DNA from: Hyphomicrobiaceae bacterium
GTDB lineage: Bacteria > Pseudomonadota > Alphaproteobacteria > Rhizobiales > Hyphomicrobiaceae
Length of the DNA stretch: 37,530 bases
Reading direction: 5' to 3'
Assembly (NCBI GenBank): GCA_025359165.1
Contig: JANYHG010000256.1
Coordinates: 1-37,530, forward strand
Shown: piece by piece, positions 1-8,966 of the stretch
How positions within the stretch are numbered: position 1 is the stretch's first letter
Layout of the letters: every line of letters begins with the position of its first letter
The notes under the pieces: model-generated
What the model was told of the DNA's origin: nothing
The model's database searches: none
Seen by the model: the letters and a program-made list of their open reading frames with translations, nothing else
Made by a program: the position numbers and the translations under genes

Positions 1-294
1 CCAGATGGCGTGCTAGCCGATGCGTCGAAAGTGCGCGACAACCGTTCGCCGAAAGCGAATTCTTCAAGCGGTCTGCAAACCGTCGCGATGACAACGTCCG
101 AGCGCTCGGCTGCACCGTTGCCACCCACTGCAGCCAACGCGCTGGCGCGCGTGAAATTCTCCGAAGAGGTCCTGCAACGGATTTCGGAGAAGCTGTGGAC
201 GGGTGCGTCGCTTATGATCTCGGATTATGGCGTGAGCCACGAAACCGGCAAAGGCACCGATTTTGTCATACTCACTCGCTCTGCGGGTGAGTGA
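1..294 (+). CDS. L,D-transpeptidase-like protein, C-terminal fragment (5' end outside window)
   Basis: The reading frame is open from base 1 to the TGA at 292-294, so only the last 97 codons are present. The segment near the end, ASLMISDYGVSHETGKGTDF, matches my memory of the C-terminal tail of rhizobial L,D-transpeptidases, which cross-link peptidoglycan in the periplasm. The preceding 40 residues are Ser/Pro/Ala-rich and look like a linker. The YkuD catalytic Cys/His motif is not in the window, so activity cannot be judged. The gene converges on thiE with a 21-base gap. The family call rests on the tail alone and is moderate. Confidence 0.55.
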   Translation, partial: PDGVLADASKVRDNRSPKANSSSGLQTVAMTTSERSAAPLPPTAANALARVKFSEEVLQRISEKLWTGASLMISDYGVSHETGKGTDFVILTRSAGE

Positions 295-315
295 GTCGCC
301 GCTATAGCGCATGTT

Positions 316-945
316 TCAACGCTTTTGGATGAGATCGGACCAGTGCAGCCATGCCGCCGCGCGCGCATCGGACGACGCGCTGCCGAGTACGTCACTGACC
401 ACGGCGCAGGATTGAGCTCCGGCCTCGATCAGTGTCGACGCGGTGTCAAGCGTGATGCCGCCGATCACGATGAGCGGTAGCTGCGGGCTGATTGTCCTGC
501 GCCACTCGGCGATGCGTTCGAGCCCTTGCGGTGAACGACCGGTCGACTTGGTCGTGGTAGCATAGATCGGGCCGAGCGCCACGCTGTCGGGTTCAGCGGC
601 CAGCGCGATGGCAAGCTCTACCAAGTCATGAGTTGATATGCCGATCCGGATACCGGCGGCCTTCAGAGTGGGTATGTCGGTATCGGCGAGATCCTCCTGG
701 CCCAAATGCACGTAGTCGGCCCCGGCAGACATCGCTTCGCGCCAGTAATCGTTGACGATCAGTTGGCAGTCGGTGCCCATGATCGCATCCAGGCTGGCGA
801 CGATTTCTCGGCGCGCCTGGTCGGATGTCAGGCCTTTCGCCCGAAGCTGGATCGTGCGGACTCCGGCCTTGGCGAAGCGTGCCACCGACGGCGCATCAGG
901 CACGATCAGGTAGAAAGGGTCGAGGCCGGTTTCCGAAGGTGACAT
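316..945 (-). CDS. thiE: Thiamine-phosphate synthase ThiE
   Basis: This 209-residue protein joins HMP-pyrophosphate and thiazole phosphate to make thiamine phosphate in the cytoplasm. The TIM-barrel signatures appear in order: QLRAKG (34-39) for pyrophosphate binding, VND (64-66), HLGQEDL (80-86), GISTH (102-106), GPIYATTTK (125-133) and the phosphate-binding IGGI (161-164). Length is typical. I chose the ATG at 945-943 because GGAG sits five bases upstream; the frame extends further but without family-like residues. It is divergent from the hydrolase gene, with 113 bases between starts. No other thiamine genes are adjacent, and I saw no TPP riboswitch in the short leader. Confidence 0.93.
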   Translation of the reverse strand: MSPSETGLDPFYLIVPDAPSVARFAKAGVRTIQLRAKGLTSDQARREIVASLDAIMGTDCQLIVNDYWREAMSAGADYVHLGQEDLADTDIPTLKAAGIRIGISTHDLVELAIALAAEPDSVALGPIYATTTKSTGRSPQGLERIAEWRRTISPQLPLIVIGGITLDTASTLIEAGAQSCAVVSDVLGSASSDARAAAWLHWSDLIQKR

Positions 946-1058
946 GTATACTCCGTGCGGCGATTGACGACATGACGGATGGGATCTTACCCGGCTCTGA
1001 CATATAACGCGGTGTCGTGTCGATCCCCAGTTCGAGCCCCTGCAGAAGGTCATGCCCT

Positions 1059-2219
1059 ATGCCGACGTCAGACACACCGACAGGCTCAGGATTGACTGAC
1101 GTCGTGCACGGTGCATCCGACCAAGCTGACCTTGTCGTGGGACTCCGGCAGGCGTTAGCGATTGCGATGTTGAAGATCCTCGCGCAGGGGGCAACTATCG
1201 GCGATATCGAAACTATAACGTGCACGGCTCGGCGATCTGCGCACCTGCATCCGGCGCGGTCTGAAATCGATCTGGCGCTACGCGAAGTTTTTGGCGGATT
1301 TCGCCCTGCATTTTCGCTGCAGTCGGCCGATCATGCGGGCGTTCGTGTCGCGGCATTCTTGCGTGCCTGCGTGCCGCCGTCGGGTGAAATTTTGTATCGT
1401 GGGCTGACGCGAGCGGAACTCGCCCAAGCCTACAGTCCGCGTGCCAGCGTGCCGGACATGGGCACGATTTTCACGCGATGGCGGGAGGACGGGGCGCAAT
1501 TTCGCACGCGGCATCTGACAGCGGAGCTGCGATACGGACCCATGCAAAACGAGACGCTCGATCTCTATGTGCCCGCTCAAGCGCGCGGTCCCAGTCCTTT
1601 ATGGATCTTCGTACATGGCGGTTTCTGGCAGGCGCTCGATAAAACGTACAATGCACAGTTCGCGGCCGGTATGCTCGCCAATGGCTTTGCGGTCGCCATG
1701 CTCGACTATACGCTCGCACCACCTGCATCGCTCGGTGAGATCGTAAGGGAAGTGCAGGCGGCGGTGGTGTTTCTCGCGCGCGAGGCTGAAGCCTTGGGGA
1801 TCGACGGTCGGGCGATCCACATCGCTGGCCACTCGGCGGGCGGGCATCTTGCGGCGATGATCGCTTGTTTGCCAGAGGCTCAGCTCATCCGCTCGTCGCT
1901 GGCGCTGTCGGGGTTGTTCGATCTCGCGCCGCTCGCGCTGTTACCGATGGGGCGGCTGCTCGCCTTTGACACCGCGGGCGCCATTGCGCAGTTCAGCCCG
2001 CAACATCTGAAGCCGCTGCCCCATGTCCGCGTCGGCGTCGCTGTCGGCGGCCTCGAAAGCGGCGAATTCCAGCGGCAATCGCAGGAGTTCGCCGAGGCAT
2101 GGACCGTTGAGATCCGCATCATTCCCGATAGCAATCACTTCAGCATGCTCGATGGCCTCGTGATCGGACACGAGACAGGCGATCTTCTCGAATTTGCTTT
2201 AAAGATCGCCCGCGCGTGA
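1059..2219 (+). CDS. Alpha/beta hydrolase (arylformamidase-like) with N-terminal RidA/YjgF-like region
   Basis: The C-terminal two thirds is an alpha/beta-hydrolase of the kynurenine-formamidase/esterase type. It shows YSPRASVPD, the oxyanion-hole HGGFWQ (from H186), nucleophile elbow GHSAGG (S259) and SNHF (H360). The usual acidic position reads GGLESGEF, so Glu333 may serve as the triad acid. Residues about 15-110 look like a RidA/YjgF enamine-deaminase fold: a long QAL..LKILAQGA helix, then EVFGGFRPAF and a final RVAAFL strand. The arginine usual in active RidA proteins appears to be absent. I chose the ATG at 1059 because AGAAGG lies nine bases upstream; a GTG at 1017 is the alternative. 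Substrate unknown. The hydrolase call is strong; the RidA-like call is moderate. Confidence 0.8.
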   Translation: MPTSDTPTGSGLTDVVHGASDQADLVVGLRQALAIAMLKILAQGATIGDIETITCTARRSAHLHPARSEIDLALREVFGGFRPAFSLQSADHAGVRVAAFLRACVPPSGEILYRGLTRAELAQAYSPRASVPDMGTIFTRWREDGAQFRTRHLTAELRYGPMQNETLDLYVPAQARGPSPLWIFVHGGFWQALDKTYNAQFAAGMLANGFAVAMLDYTLAPPASLGEIVREVQAAVVFLAREAEALGIDGRAIHIAGHSAGGHLAAMIACLPEAQLIRSSLALSGLFDLAPLALLPMGRLLAFDTAGAIAQFSPQHLKPLPHVRVGVAVGGLESGEFQRQSQEFAEAWTVEIRIIPDSNHFSMLDGLVIGHETGDLLEFALKIARA

Positions 2220-2226
2220 AGGGTCT

Positions 2227-4416
2227 TTACACCAGCTGCTTCGCTTTCGCTTCCAGGCGGCGTGCGTGAAGGATCGGCTCGGTGTAGCCGTTAGGCTGCA
2301 CCGCACCTTTCAAAACCAGATCGCAAGCGGCGGCGAAGGCAACGCCGTCGAAACCGGGTGCCATCGGCGTGTAGGCGGCATCGTCCGCATTCTGCTTATC
2401 GACGACGGCGGCCATGCGCTTCATCGTCGCGATAATCTGGGCTTCGTTGGTGACGCCATGCTTGAGCCAGTTGGCCATGTGTTGGGCTGAAATCCGCAGC
2501 GTCGCACGATCTTCCATCAGGCCGACATTGTTGATGTCGGGCACCTTGGAGCAACCGACGCCCTGATCGATCCAACGCACGACATAACCGAGAATGCCTT
2601 GCGCGTTGTTGTCGAGTTCGGCTTGTACGTCTTCGGGGCTCCAATTGATGCGATCGGCAACGGGGATCGTGAGGATCGCGTCGAGCGATGCGCGCGGTCT
2701 CGACGCGAGTTGCGTCTGTCGCTCGGCGACCGACACCTTATGGTAGTGCAGCGCGTGTAGCGTCGCAGCCGTCGGCGACGGCACCCACGCGGTATTGGCG
2801 CCGGCTTGCGGATGACCAATCTTCTGTTTCAGCATTTCCGCCATCAGGTCCGGCATCGCCCACATGCCCTTGCCAATCTGCGCGTGTCCCGGCAAACCGC
2901 AGAGCAAGCCGATGTCGACGTTCCAATCCTCATAAGCCTTGATCCATGCGGTGCCGCGCATCTCGGCCTTACGGATCATCGGGCCGGCTTCCATCGACGT
3001 GTGCATCTCGTCGCCGGTGCGATCGAGGAAGCCGGTGTTGATGAAGAACACACGCGATTTTGCGGCCCGGATGCACTCCTTGAGGTTGACGGTCGTGCGC
3101 CGCTCCTCGTCCATGATGCCCATTTTGAGCGTGTTGCGCGTCAAGCCCAAAACGTCCTCGATCGTTGCGAAAAGGTCGTTGGCGAACGCCACTTCATCAG
3201 GGCCGTGCATTTTCGGTTTGACGATATAAACTGAGCCGGTGCGGCTGTTTTTGATGCCGCCGAAGCGCTGGTCCGACCGCTTGTTGAGATCGTGCATGGC
3301 GATCAATGATGTGACCATCCCGTCGAGGATGCCTTCCGGGAGCGGTTTGCCGTCGCGGTCGAGCACCGATGGATCGTCCATCAGATGACCGCAGTTGCGG
3401 ATCAGATTGACGGAGCGGCCGACGAGTGTCAGCGGTTTGCCATCGCGTCCTGTGAACGTGCGATCGGCGTTGAGCGTTCGGGTGAGCGGCTTGCCGCCTT
3501 TCTGGAAGGTATCCTTCAGATCGCCACGCATGAGACCGAGCCAGTTGCGATAGGCGGCAACCTTGTCGTCGGCATCCACGGCGGCGATCGAGTCTTCGAG
3601 GTCCATGATCGTCGTCAGCGCAGACTCGATGACCAGATCGCAGACGCCGGCGGTGTCTGATTTGCCGATGATGTTGCTGCGATCGACGCGGATCTCGATA
3701 TGCAGGCCGTTGTTGACGAGCAGGATGGCGGAGGGTGCGTCCGCGCTACCGGTGTAGGCGACGAATTTGGCCTCGTCTCTCAGGCGCACTTTGACGCCAT
3801 CAGCCTGTGCGGCCAAGAGAGTGCCCCCGGCAACAGTGTAAGACGTGACGGTTGCGTGGCTGCCGGACGCGAGCGGCGCAACGTCGTCCAGCAAGGCTTT
3901 GGCGAACGTGATCACCCGCTGGCCGCGTACGGGATTGTAAGCGCCCGCGCGTGTCGCGCCGTCGGTTTCCGGTAGGGCATCGGTGCCATAAAGCGCATCG
4001 TAGAGCGAACCCCACCGTGCGTTGGCGGCATTCAGCGCGTAACGCGCGTTCATCACGGGTACGACAAGTTGTGGTCCAGCCAAAGTGGTGATCTCGCGAT
4101 CGACGTTGGTGGTATCGACCTTGAAATCAGGGCCTTCTGGTACGAGATAGCCGATCTCAGTCAGAAACGCCTTGTAGGCGGCCATGTCGACCGGCTTGCC
4201 TTTATGCGCTTTGTGCCAACCGTCGATCTTGGCCTGTAGTTGGTCGCGCACGGCACGCAGAGCACGATTTTTCGGAGCGAACTCGAGCACCACTTTTTCG
4301 AAACCCGACCAGAACTGAGCTTCGCTCACGCCCGTTCCCGGCAACGCCTCGCGGGCGATGAAGTCATGCAGAACCCTAGCGATCTGGAGGTTGCCGAGCG
4401 TGATGCGATCAGTCAT
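2227..4416 (-). CDS. glcB: Malate synthase G
   Basis: This 729-residue protein condenses glyoxylate with acetyl-CoA to give malate in the glyoxylate bypass and glycolate use. Length and sequence fit the monomeric G isoform (about 720 residues). Recognisable blocks include [43 protein letters not shown], the MHTSMEAGP segment and the C-terminal block [20 protein letters not shown] followed by [12 protein letters not shown], which carries the catalytic-Asp region. I chose the ATG at 4416-4414, giving MTDRITL and a purine-rich AAAGAG upstream; the open frame begins ten codons earlier without family support. It converges with the hydrolase gene, only seven bases apart. No isocitrate lyase gene is in the window. 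Confidence 0.95.
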   Translation of the reverse strand: MTDRITLGNLQIARVLHDFIAREALPGTGVSEAQFWSGFEKVVLEFAPKNRALRAVRDQLQAKIDGWHKAHKGKPVDMAAYKAFLTEIGYLVPEGPDFKVDTTNVDREITTLAGPQLVVPVMNARYALNAANARWGSLYDALYGTDALPETDGATRAGAYNPVRGQRVITFAKALLDDVAPLASGSHATVTSYTVAGGTLLAAQADGVKVRLRDEAKFVAYTGSADAPSAILLVNNGLHIEIRVDRSNIIGKSDTAGVCDLVIESALTTIMDLEDSIAAVDADDKVAAYRNWLGLMRGDLKDTFQKGGKPLTRTLNADRTFTGRDGKPLTLVGRSVNLIRNCGHLMDDPSVLDRDGKPLPEGILDGMVTSLIAMHDLNKRSDQRFGGIKNSRTGSVYIVKPKMHGPDEVAFANDLFATIEDVLGLTRNTLKMGIMDEERRTTVNLKECIRAAKSRVFFINTGFLDRTGDEMHTSMEAGPMIRKAEMRGTAWIKAYEDWNVDIGLLCGLPGHAQIGKGMWAMPDLMAEMLKQKIGHPQAGANTAWVPSPTAATLHALHYHKVSVAERQTQLASRPRASLDAILTIPVADRINWSPEDVQAELDNNAQGILGYVVRWIDQGVGCSKVPDINNVGLMEDRATLRISAQHMANWLKHGVTNEAQIIATMKRMAAVVDKQNADDAAYTPMAPGFDGVAFAAACDLVLKGAVQPNGYTEPILHARRLEAKAKQLV

Positions 4417-4574
4417 GAAAAACTCTTTAAGAGGCCAGCCGCACAAGCGAGCGTGGGCGATGTCGCGCAGCCGCGGCGATTACACGCTCGCCGCGTACCA
4501 ATCAACCGCCGTAGCGTCGCGGTCGGCAGAACACCTCTGTTTTCATGCTAAGCGTTAATGTCCCGTGCCGCCGC

Positions 4575-6680
4575 TCATGCCTTCGCTTTGTCGGCGATCT
4601 TGAGCGCAAACGCATAATCCAGCGCAATTTCGTGCAACTGTTCAAACCGCCCCGATGCGCCGCCGTGACCACCGGCCATGTTGATCTTCAGCAGCACCAG
4701 ATTGTTGCTGGTGTTGAGTTCGCGCAGCCGGGCGATCCATTTGGCGGGTTCCCAATAGGTCACGCGCGGGTCGGTCAATCCGCCATAAGCGAATATATGC
4801 GGGTAGGGCTTTGCGGTGACGTTCTCGTACGGCGAGTAACTGTGAATCAGCGCGAACTCGGACGCCGAGGTGATCGGATCGCCCCATTCGGGCCACTCCG
4901 GTGGCGTCAAAGGTAGCGAGGCGTCGAGCATGGTATTGAGCACATCGACGAAAGGCACGTCGGCGATCACGCCCAGGAACAGGTCGGGTGCCATATTGGC
5001 CACGACACCCATCAGCATACCGCCCGCCGAGCCACCATTGGCGACGATCCGGCCGCGTTGGGTGAAGCCTTCCGAAACCAGATACTCGCCCGCTGCGAGA
5101 AAATCGGTGAATGTGTTGAGCTTGGTTTCTTTCTTGCCGCCCGTGTACCAGCGATAACCTTTGTCCTTACCGCCGCGAATGTGGGCGATAGCGAAAACAA
5201 AACCGCGATCCACCAGCGAGAGGCGCGTGGTGGAGAACGATGCCGGGATAGAAATGCCGTAGCTGCCGTAGGCGTAGAGAAATAGCGGTGCGCTACCGTC
5301 GAGCGGTGTATCTCTGCGATAGAGCAGTGAGACCGGCACCAGCTCACCGTCATTGGCAGGCGCGAGCACCCGACGCGTTACGTACGCGCTCGCATCATGG
5401 CCGCTCGGCACTTCCTGACGCTTGCGCAAGGTGCGCGCGCGCGTGCTCATGTCGTAATCGTATACTTCTGTCGGCGTGGTCATCGACGAGTAGTTGAAGC
5501 GCAGTGTCGTGGTGTCGAATTCGTAGCCGGAACTCATGCCGAGGCTGTAGGCGTCTTCGTCGAAGGCGATCGCGTGTTCCTCGCCGGTAGCCCAGGCATG
5601 AACGACGATGCGCGGCAAACTGTCCTCGCGTTCGAGCCGCACCAGATAGTCCTTGAACGCAACCGCTTCGATCAGCAGGCAGCCCGGTTTGTGGGCGACA
5701 AGTTCGCGCCAATTGGCTTCGCCGGGATCGCCGACCGGGGCAGTAACGATGCGGAAGTCTTCGGCGTCGCCGGAGTTGGTGGTCAGGATCAACCGATCGC
5801 CCGCCGAGCTTGCATGGTGCTCGACGCCGTACTCGTGACCGAAACGGCGCGGGTTGATCAAACGCAGCGGGCTCAACGGCGCTTCCGCGTCGATCAGGTA
5901 AGCCTCGTTGGTCTGGTGATCGTGCACGTCGACGACGATATAGCGGCCGGATTGCGTTTTACCGATGCCGACGTAGAAGCCCTTGTCCGCCTCTTCGTAG
6001 ATCAGCACATCGTCGGCCACCGATGTGCCGAGCACATGACGCCACACTGTGAGAGGACGATGATCCTCGTCCATGCGGACGTAGAAGACGGTTTTGCTGT
6101 CGGCAGCCCACACCGGCGAGCGCGTGTCGGGGATGGCGTCGGGTAAATCCTGACCGGTGGCGAGGTCGCGAAAGCGCAGCGTGTAAAGTTCCGAGCCTTT
6201 GTCGTCGACGGCGTACGCCAGCAGGGTGTGGTCGGGCGAATGAGCGGCAGCGCCGAGCTGCCAATACTCGTTGCCCTCAGCTTCCTTGTTGCCGTCGAGC
6301 AAAACGCTGTCAGCGCCGCCCGTACGTGGTGTGCGAACCAATCGCGGGTATTGGCCACCAGTGACGTAGCTGCTGGCGTAAGCCCAGGGCCCGTCCGGCG
6401 CCGGCACGGAGCTGTCATCTTGCTTGATGCGACCTTTCATCTCCTCGAACAGCGCTGCCTGCAAGTCTTTGGTGTCTGCAAGGGCCGCCTCCGTGAAGGC
6501 ATTCTCGGCTTCGAGGTGGGTGCGGATGTCGGCTGCCAGGACAGCAGGATCGCGCATTACCTCCTGCCAGTTGCCGGCGCGCAGCCAACCGTAGTCGTCG
6601 GCCAGCGTGACGCCGTGGTGGGTGACCACGACAGGTCGTTTGGGCGCGTGAGGCGGGTCGAGAGGAGGAATTAAGGTCAT
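4575..6680 (-). CDS. ptrB: Oligopeptidase B (S9A prolyl-oligopeptidase family)
   Basis: This 701-residue serine peptidase should cleave short peptides after basic residues in the cytoplasm. The N-terminal half has the beta-propeller character of the family (VWAADSKTVFYVRMDEDHRP). The C-terminal catalytic domain shows YAYGSYG, AHIRGGKDKGYRWY, nucleophile motif NGGSAGG (S551), the Asp-containing GGLTDPRVTYWEP and the His-containing AGGHGGASGRF. These are the oligopeptidase B forms rather than those of prolyl endopeptidase. Length is normal. I chose the ATG at 6680-6678, with AGGA a few bases upstream; the frame extends 16 codons further with unlikely sequence. No signal peptide is visible. It lies between msrB and glcB on the same strand, with gaps of over 100 bases, so co-transcription is not certain. 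Confidence 0.93.
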   Translation of the reverse strand: MTLIPPLDPPHAPKRPVVVTHHGVTLADDYGWLRAGNWQEVMRDPAVLAADIRTHLEAENAFTEAALADTKDLQAALFEEMKGRIKQDDSSVPAPDGPWAYASSYVTGGQYPRLVRTPRTGGADSVLLDGNKEAEGNEYWQLGAAAHSPDHTLLAYAVDDKGSELYTLRFRDLATGQDLPDAIPDTRSPVWAADSKTVFYVRMDEDHRPLTVWRHVLGTSVADDVLIYEEADKGFYVGIGKTQSGRYIVVDVHDHQTNEAYLIDAEAPLSPLRLINPRRFGHEYGVEHHASSAGDRLILTTNSGDAEDFRIVTAPVGDPGEANWRELVAHKPGCLLIEAVAFKDYLVRLEREDSLPRIVVHAWATGEEHAIAFDEDAYSLGMSSGYEFDTTTLRFNYSSMTTPTEVYDYDMSTRARTLRKRQEVPSGHDASAYVTRRVLAPANDGELVPVSLLYRRDTPLDGSAPLFLYAYGSYGISIPASFSTTRLSLVDRGFVFAIAHIRGGKDKGYRWYTGGKKETKLNTFTDFLAAGEYLVSEGFTQRGRIVANGGSAGGMLMGVVANMAPDLFLGVIADVPFVDVLNTMLDASLPLTPPEWPEWGDPITSASEFALIHSYSPYENVTAKPYPHIFAYGGLTDPRVTYWEPAKWIARLRELNTSNNLVLLKINMAGGHGGASGRFEQLHEIALDYAFALKIADKAKA

Positions 6681-6788
6681 GACAATCCTGCACCAGCACG
6701 TTGGGGAAACGTGTTGGCAAGCTAGCACAGTCCGGCATTTGAGCCGATGCGGTACAATCGTGCCGGCCGATTGCGTTTCCGGCCCTAA

Positions 6789-7229
6789 TCAGCCTGTGGA
6801 ATCGTCGTCCGAGCGCTTGAAGTTCAACGACACGCCGTTGATGCAATAGCGCAACCCGGTAGGACCGGGACCATCGGGAAAGACGTGACCCAGATGCGCG
6901 TTGCATTTCGCGCAGTGCACTTCCTCGCGACGCATACCGTGAGACGTGTCGACTGAGGATTCGATCGCCGTAGGCTGCGCGGGCGCGGTAAAGCTTGGCC
7001 AGCCGCAGCCGCTGTCGAATTTGCTGTCGGAGACGAACACAGGCTCGCCGCAGCACACACACGTGTAGGTGCCAGGTTGCAACTCATGATCCAGCGGACT
7101 GGAAAACGGGCGCTCCGTGCCGTGCTCGCGCGTGACGTGGAAGGCTTCGGGGCTCAACTGAGCTTGCCATTCGGCATCGGATTTGGCGATTTTGGCGACG
7201 ATGTTCGTGCTGGCGGGGTGCTTTGTCAT
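6789..7229 (-). CDS. msrB: Peptide-methionine (R)-S-oxide reductase MsrB
   Basis: This 146-residue enzyme reduces methionine-R-sulfoxide in oxidised proteins. The zinc site is complete, with Cys57/Cys60 (CVCC) and Cys106/Cys109 (CAKC). The catalytic Cys is C129 in [11 protein letters not shown], and C75 in SGCGWPSF is the usual resolving position. Many MsrB proteins read RYCINSVSL, so Gly131 is a small deviation. There is no signal peptide, which suggests a cytoplasmic form. I chose the ATG at 7229-7227; the frame extends 26 codons upstream into AT-rich, non-family sequence. It is divergent from mucR, with about 300 bases between starts. Confidence 0.95.
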   Translation of the reverse strand: MTKHPASTNIVAKIAKSDAEWQAQLSPEAFHVTREHGTERPFSSPLDHELQPGTYTCVCCGEPVFVSDSKFDSGCGWPSFTAPAQPTAIESSVDTSHGMRREEVHCAKCNAHLGHVFPDGPGPTGLRYCINGVSLNFKRSDDDSTG

Positions 7230-7309
7230 ATCGGGCTCATCAGTTTGAAAGTAGCTGCACGTATTTAATGGCGGAGTGCGGGCCGTGCAATGCCCCTGGC
7301 CGAACAAAC

Positions 7310-7526
7310 CCGAGAATTGAACAAGTGCAAAGATTAATTTCAGTTAAGTAATTTGACTGCATTTTTACTTTGTAGAAACGATTACATCAACGTTGCTGTA
7401 AAACAGAGTAATAATGCATTGTAAAAATTACGTGACGCGATTATTCGTTACTTCACGTCATGCGTGAAATGACGTGTAGCAGTGTTGTTCGGAGCGTTCC
7501 GCGCCGTCGATCTGCAAGGGGAAGAA
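7310..7526. promoter_or_regulatory. AT-rich leader between msrB and mucR
   Basis: This stretch is markedly richer in A and T than its surroundings, with many short T and A runs between about 7320 and 7450. MucR-family proteins are known to bind AT-rich DNA with T-steps and to repress their own gene, so autoregulation here is a reasonable inference. A TTGACT at 7353-7358 could be a -35 element, but I found no convincing partner at the right distance. Promoters for both divergent genes should lie in or near this region. Confidence 0.5.
7454..7476. repeat. Perfect inverted repeat upstream of mucR
   Basis: The arms CACGTCAT (7454-7461) and ATGACGTG (7469-7476) are perfect complements around a seven-base spacer. 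The element ends 50 bases before the mucR start codon. It could be a regulator operator or an RNA hairpin in the mucR leader. There is no T-run after it, so it is not a terminator. Confidence 0.6.
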
Positions 7527-7937
7527 ATGACGACGCAACACTCCAAATTCGAGATGCTCGAGCTGACGGCAACGATTGTTGCGGCCTATGTCGGCAATCA
7601 TTCCGTACCGCAAACGGAAATGTCAGGCCTGATTCGCCAAGTCTTCACCGCCTTGACCGCAGCGACCACAGATGTGCGCGAGTTGCCGCGCGAGGAGTTG
7701 CGGCCGGCTGTCACCGTCAAGCGGTCGATCAGTCCGGACTACATCGTCTGTCTGGAGGATGGAAAAAAATTCAAATCTCTAAAACGCCACCTGCGCTCGC
7801 ATTATAATCTTTCGCCGGAAGAGTATCGGGAAAAGTGGGGGTTGCCACACGACTATCCAATGGTGGCACCGAATTACGCCGAAGCACGGTCGCAACTGGC
7901 GAAGAAAATGGGGTTGGGCAAAAGTCGTTATAAGTGA
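7527..7937 (+). CDS. mucR: MucR/Ros-family zinc-finger transcriptional regulator
   Basis: This 136-residue protein belongs to the Ros/MucR family, global repressors and nucleoid-associated regulators of alphaproteobacteria that act on exopolysaccharide, motility and cell-cycle genes. The N-terminal helix ([14 protein letters not shown]) is the family's oligomerisation region. The zinc-finger area reads [20 protein letters not shown], with C75, D78, H88 and H92. The usual second Cys is Asp, a variant seen in some family members. The end of the finger, [20 protein letters not shown], is diagnostic. The ATG at 7527 is preceded by AAGGGGAAG. The start is 298 bases from that of msrB on the other strand. 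Confidence 0.93.
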   Translation: MTTQHSKFEMLELTATIVAAYVGNHSVPQTEMSGLIRQVFTALTAATTDVRELPREELRPAVTVKRSISPDYIVCLEDGKKFKSLKRHLRSHYNLSPEEYREKWGLPHDYPMVAPNYAEARSQLAKKMGLGKSRYK

Positions 7938-7980
7938 CAGCTTGGGTCAAGCCCACGGGCCCGGCTGTCGTAGAGTCCGT

Positions 7981-8243
7981 GGCGTGTTTCAAACTTGCAG
8001 ATTCGGCCAGATAGGCGATCAGCAGTTGCGGTGCCGCGCCAGATCGTAGCACCAGTCACCCGCCAGGCCTCTTCGGCGCTCGCGTCGCAATGCGTCATGC
8101 ACTCGGGTCACCAAACGTTTCCGCCCATCGAGCGTGAGATCATGAAGCTCAGCTGGCCACAGCGGCAGAAGTCGAGGGAGGTCGCGGGCGCGGAGGTAAT
8201 TCGCTTCAGCAGATTTTTGCACATGGAAGGATGATGTTCGCAT
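7981..8243 (-). pseudogene. Small conserved-looking basic protein, apparently frameshifted
   Basis: The minus frame from the ATG at 8243 encodes LRARDLPRLLPLW, then ALRRERRRGLAGDWCYDLAR, and stops at 8019-8021. A pattern of this kind, arginine-rich followed by W-x-YDL-x-RH-x-x-LL-x-AY-x-x-E, is one I recall from small uncharacterised Hyphomicrobiales proteins. The missing end, LLIAYLAESASLKHA, is encoded immediately downstream in the next frame (from 8025). Adding one base near 8025-8028 would give RHRN/K-LLIAYLAE without a gap. So either a one-base deletion has broken the gene or the sequence has an error. The shifted frame stays open to 7771, running antisense to the 3' end of mucR, so the true C-terminus is unclear. 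Function unknown. Confidence 0.5.
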
Positions 8244-8312
8244 CCTACAAACATCTCACACCCTGAGATTGCGGGGATAGATTTCGCATCTTCATTGTAC
8301 GCGAGAGTAAAC

Positions 8313-8870
8313 TTACTCGAAATAGCGCACCGCCATCGTTACCGGCGCGACCCAAGCGATGTCGCTTGTTGGCCTGCTCGACGTGCCCTCGTCCAAAGAG
8401 ATGCCCGCAGCACTGCTGCTGACACGGCCGAACAACATCTCACCGGCTTTCAGGCCGACGAGGCATGACCGCCCTTCGAGCAAGACGTCAGGGTCGAAAT
8501 CGAACTTGTTGCAGATGAGAATCGTATCTGCTTCGAAGGAGCCGACGGTGGCAGAAACACGCACGGCGATGGGGTTTGGTGTCGCCACGACGAGAGACAA
8601 TGTCGTTTGAGCGTCGCTTGCAATCGCCGTAACCTGACTACTGGCATCGAGTTCACCAATGACGGACACGCTCGCCGTCTGATCGGTGACCAAGAGGGCC
8701 GCTGCCGGCATACCGAACACGTCGGCGATGCGCTGCAGCCAATCGAGCGAAACGGTCATATTGCCCGTTTCGAGACGCTGTATCGTTTGAGCTGTCGTTC
8801 CCACTCTCTGGGCGAGAAATTGGAGCGTCATGCCGCGTAGCTTTCGGAACTCACGAATGCGTGTGGACAT
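8313..8870 (-). CDS. XRE-family helix-turn-helix regulator with C-terminal domain
   Basis: This 185-residue protein has a Cro/CI-type helix-turn-helix at residues about 5-60 (IREFRKLRGMTLQFLAQRVG, then TTAQTIQRLETG and LQRIADVFGM). Residues 75-185 form a second domain, probably mostly beta, ending VAPVTMAVRYFE, that I cannot assign; its layout, with GEMLFGRV, recalls the LexA/S24-like or sensor domains found in repressors, but no catalytic Ser-Lys pair is evident. Two strong dyads lie just upstream of its start, which suggests autoregulation. It is divergent from the DnaA-IV-like gene, 211 bases between starts, and is followed after 69 bases by the frameshifted small gene on the same strand. 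Confidence 0.85.
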   Translation of the reverse strand: MSTRIREFRKLRGMTLQFLAQRVGTTAQTIQRLETGNMTVSLDWLQRIADVFGMPAAALLVTDQTASVSVIGELDASSQVTAIASDAQTTLSLVVATPNPIAVRVSATVGSFEADTILICNKFDFDPDVLLEGRSCLVGLKAGEMLFGRVSSSAAGISLDEGTSSRPTSDIAWVAPVTMAVRYFE

Positions 8871-8876
8871 GCCGGT

Positions 8877-8917
8877 ACCGAAACCTTCCGCTAATCGCCT
8901 AAATTGTCGGTTTCGGT
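8877..8917. repeat. Nine-base inverted repeat just upstream of the XRE gene
   Basis: ACCGAAACC (8877-8885) and GGTTTCGGT (8909-8917) are perfect complements. The arm centres are 32 bases apart, close to three turns of DNA, so the two half-sites face the same side of the helix. The near arm begins six bases before the start codon of the XRE gene. This layout fits an operator bound by a dimer, or by two dimers with looping. Confidence 0.55.
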
Positions 8918-8946
8918 CGGATGCAACCCCGCTAACCCGTTTTACT

Positions 8947-8966
8947 GCGACAACCTGCCTTGTCGC
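8947..8966. repeat. Compact 20-base dyad in the XRE/DnaA-like divergent promoter
   Basis: GCGACAA (8947-8953) and TTGTCGC (8960-8966) are perfect complements around a six-base spacer. The size and spacing are typical of operators for helix-turn-helix dimers. It lies about 77 bases upstream of the XRE start and 116 bases upstream of the DnaA-like start, so it could control either gene. Confidence 0.55.

Noticed and set aside
946-1058. TPP riboswitch upstream of thiE
   Set aside because: The leader is short and I found neither the CUGAGA nor the ACCUGAU-type THI-box segments.
4473-4494. Hairpin GCGGCG/CGCCGC between ptrB and glcB
   Set aside because: Six-base arms in GC-rich DNA are expected by chance and no T-run is present.
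7936-7969. Intrinsic terminator after mucR
   Set aside because: GACAGC and GCTGTC can pair with internal GC stems, but no T-run follows on the plus strand, so I did not annotate it as a terminator.
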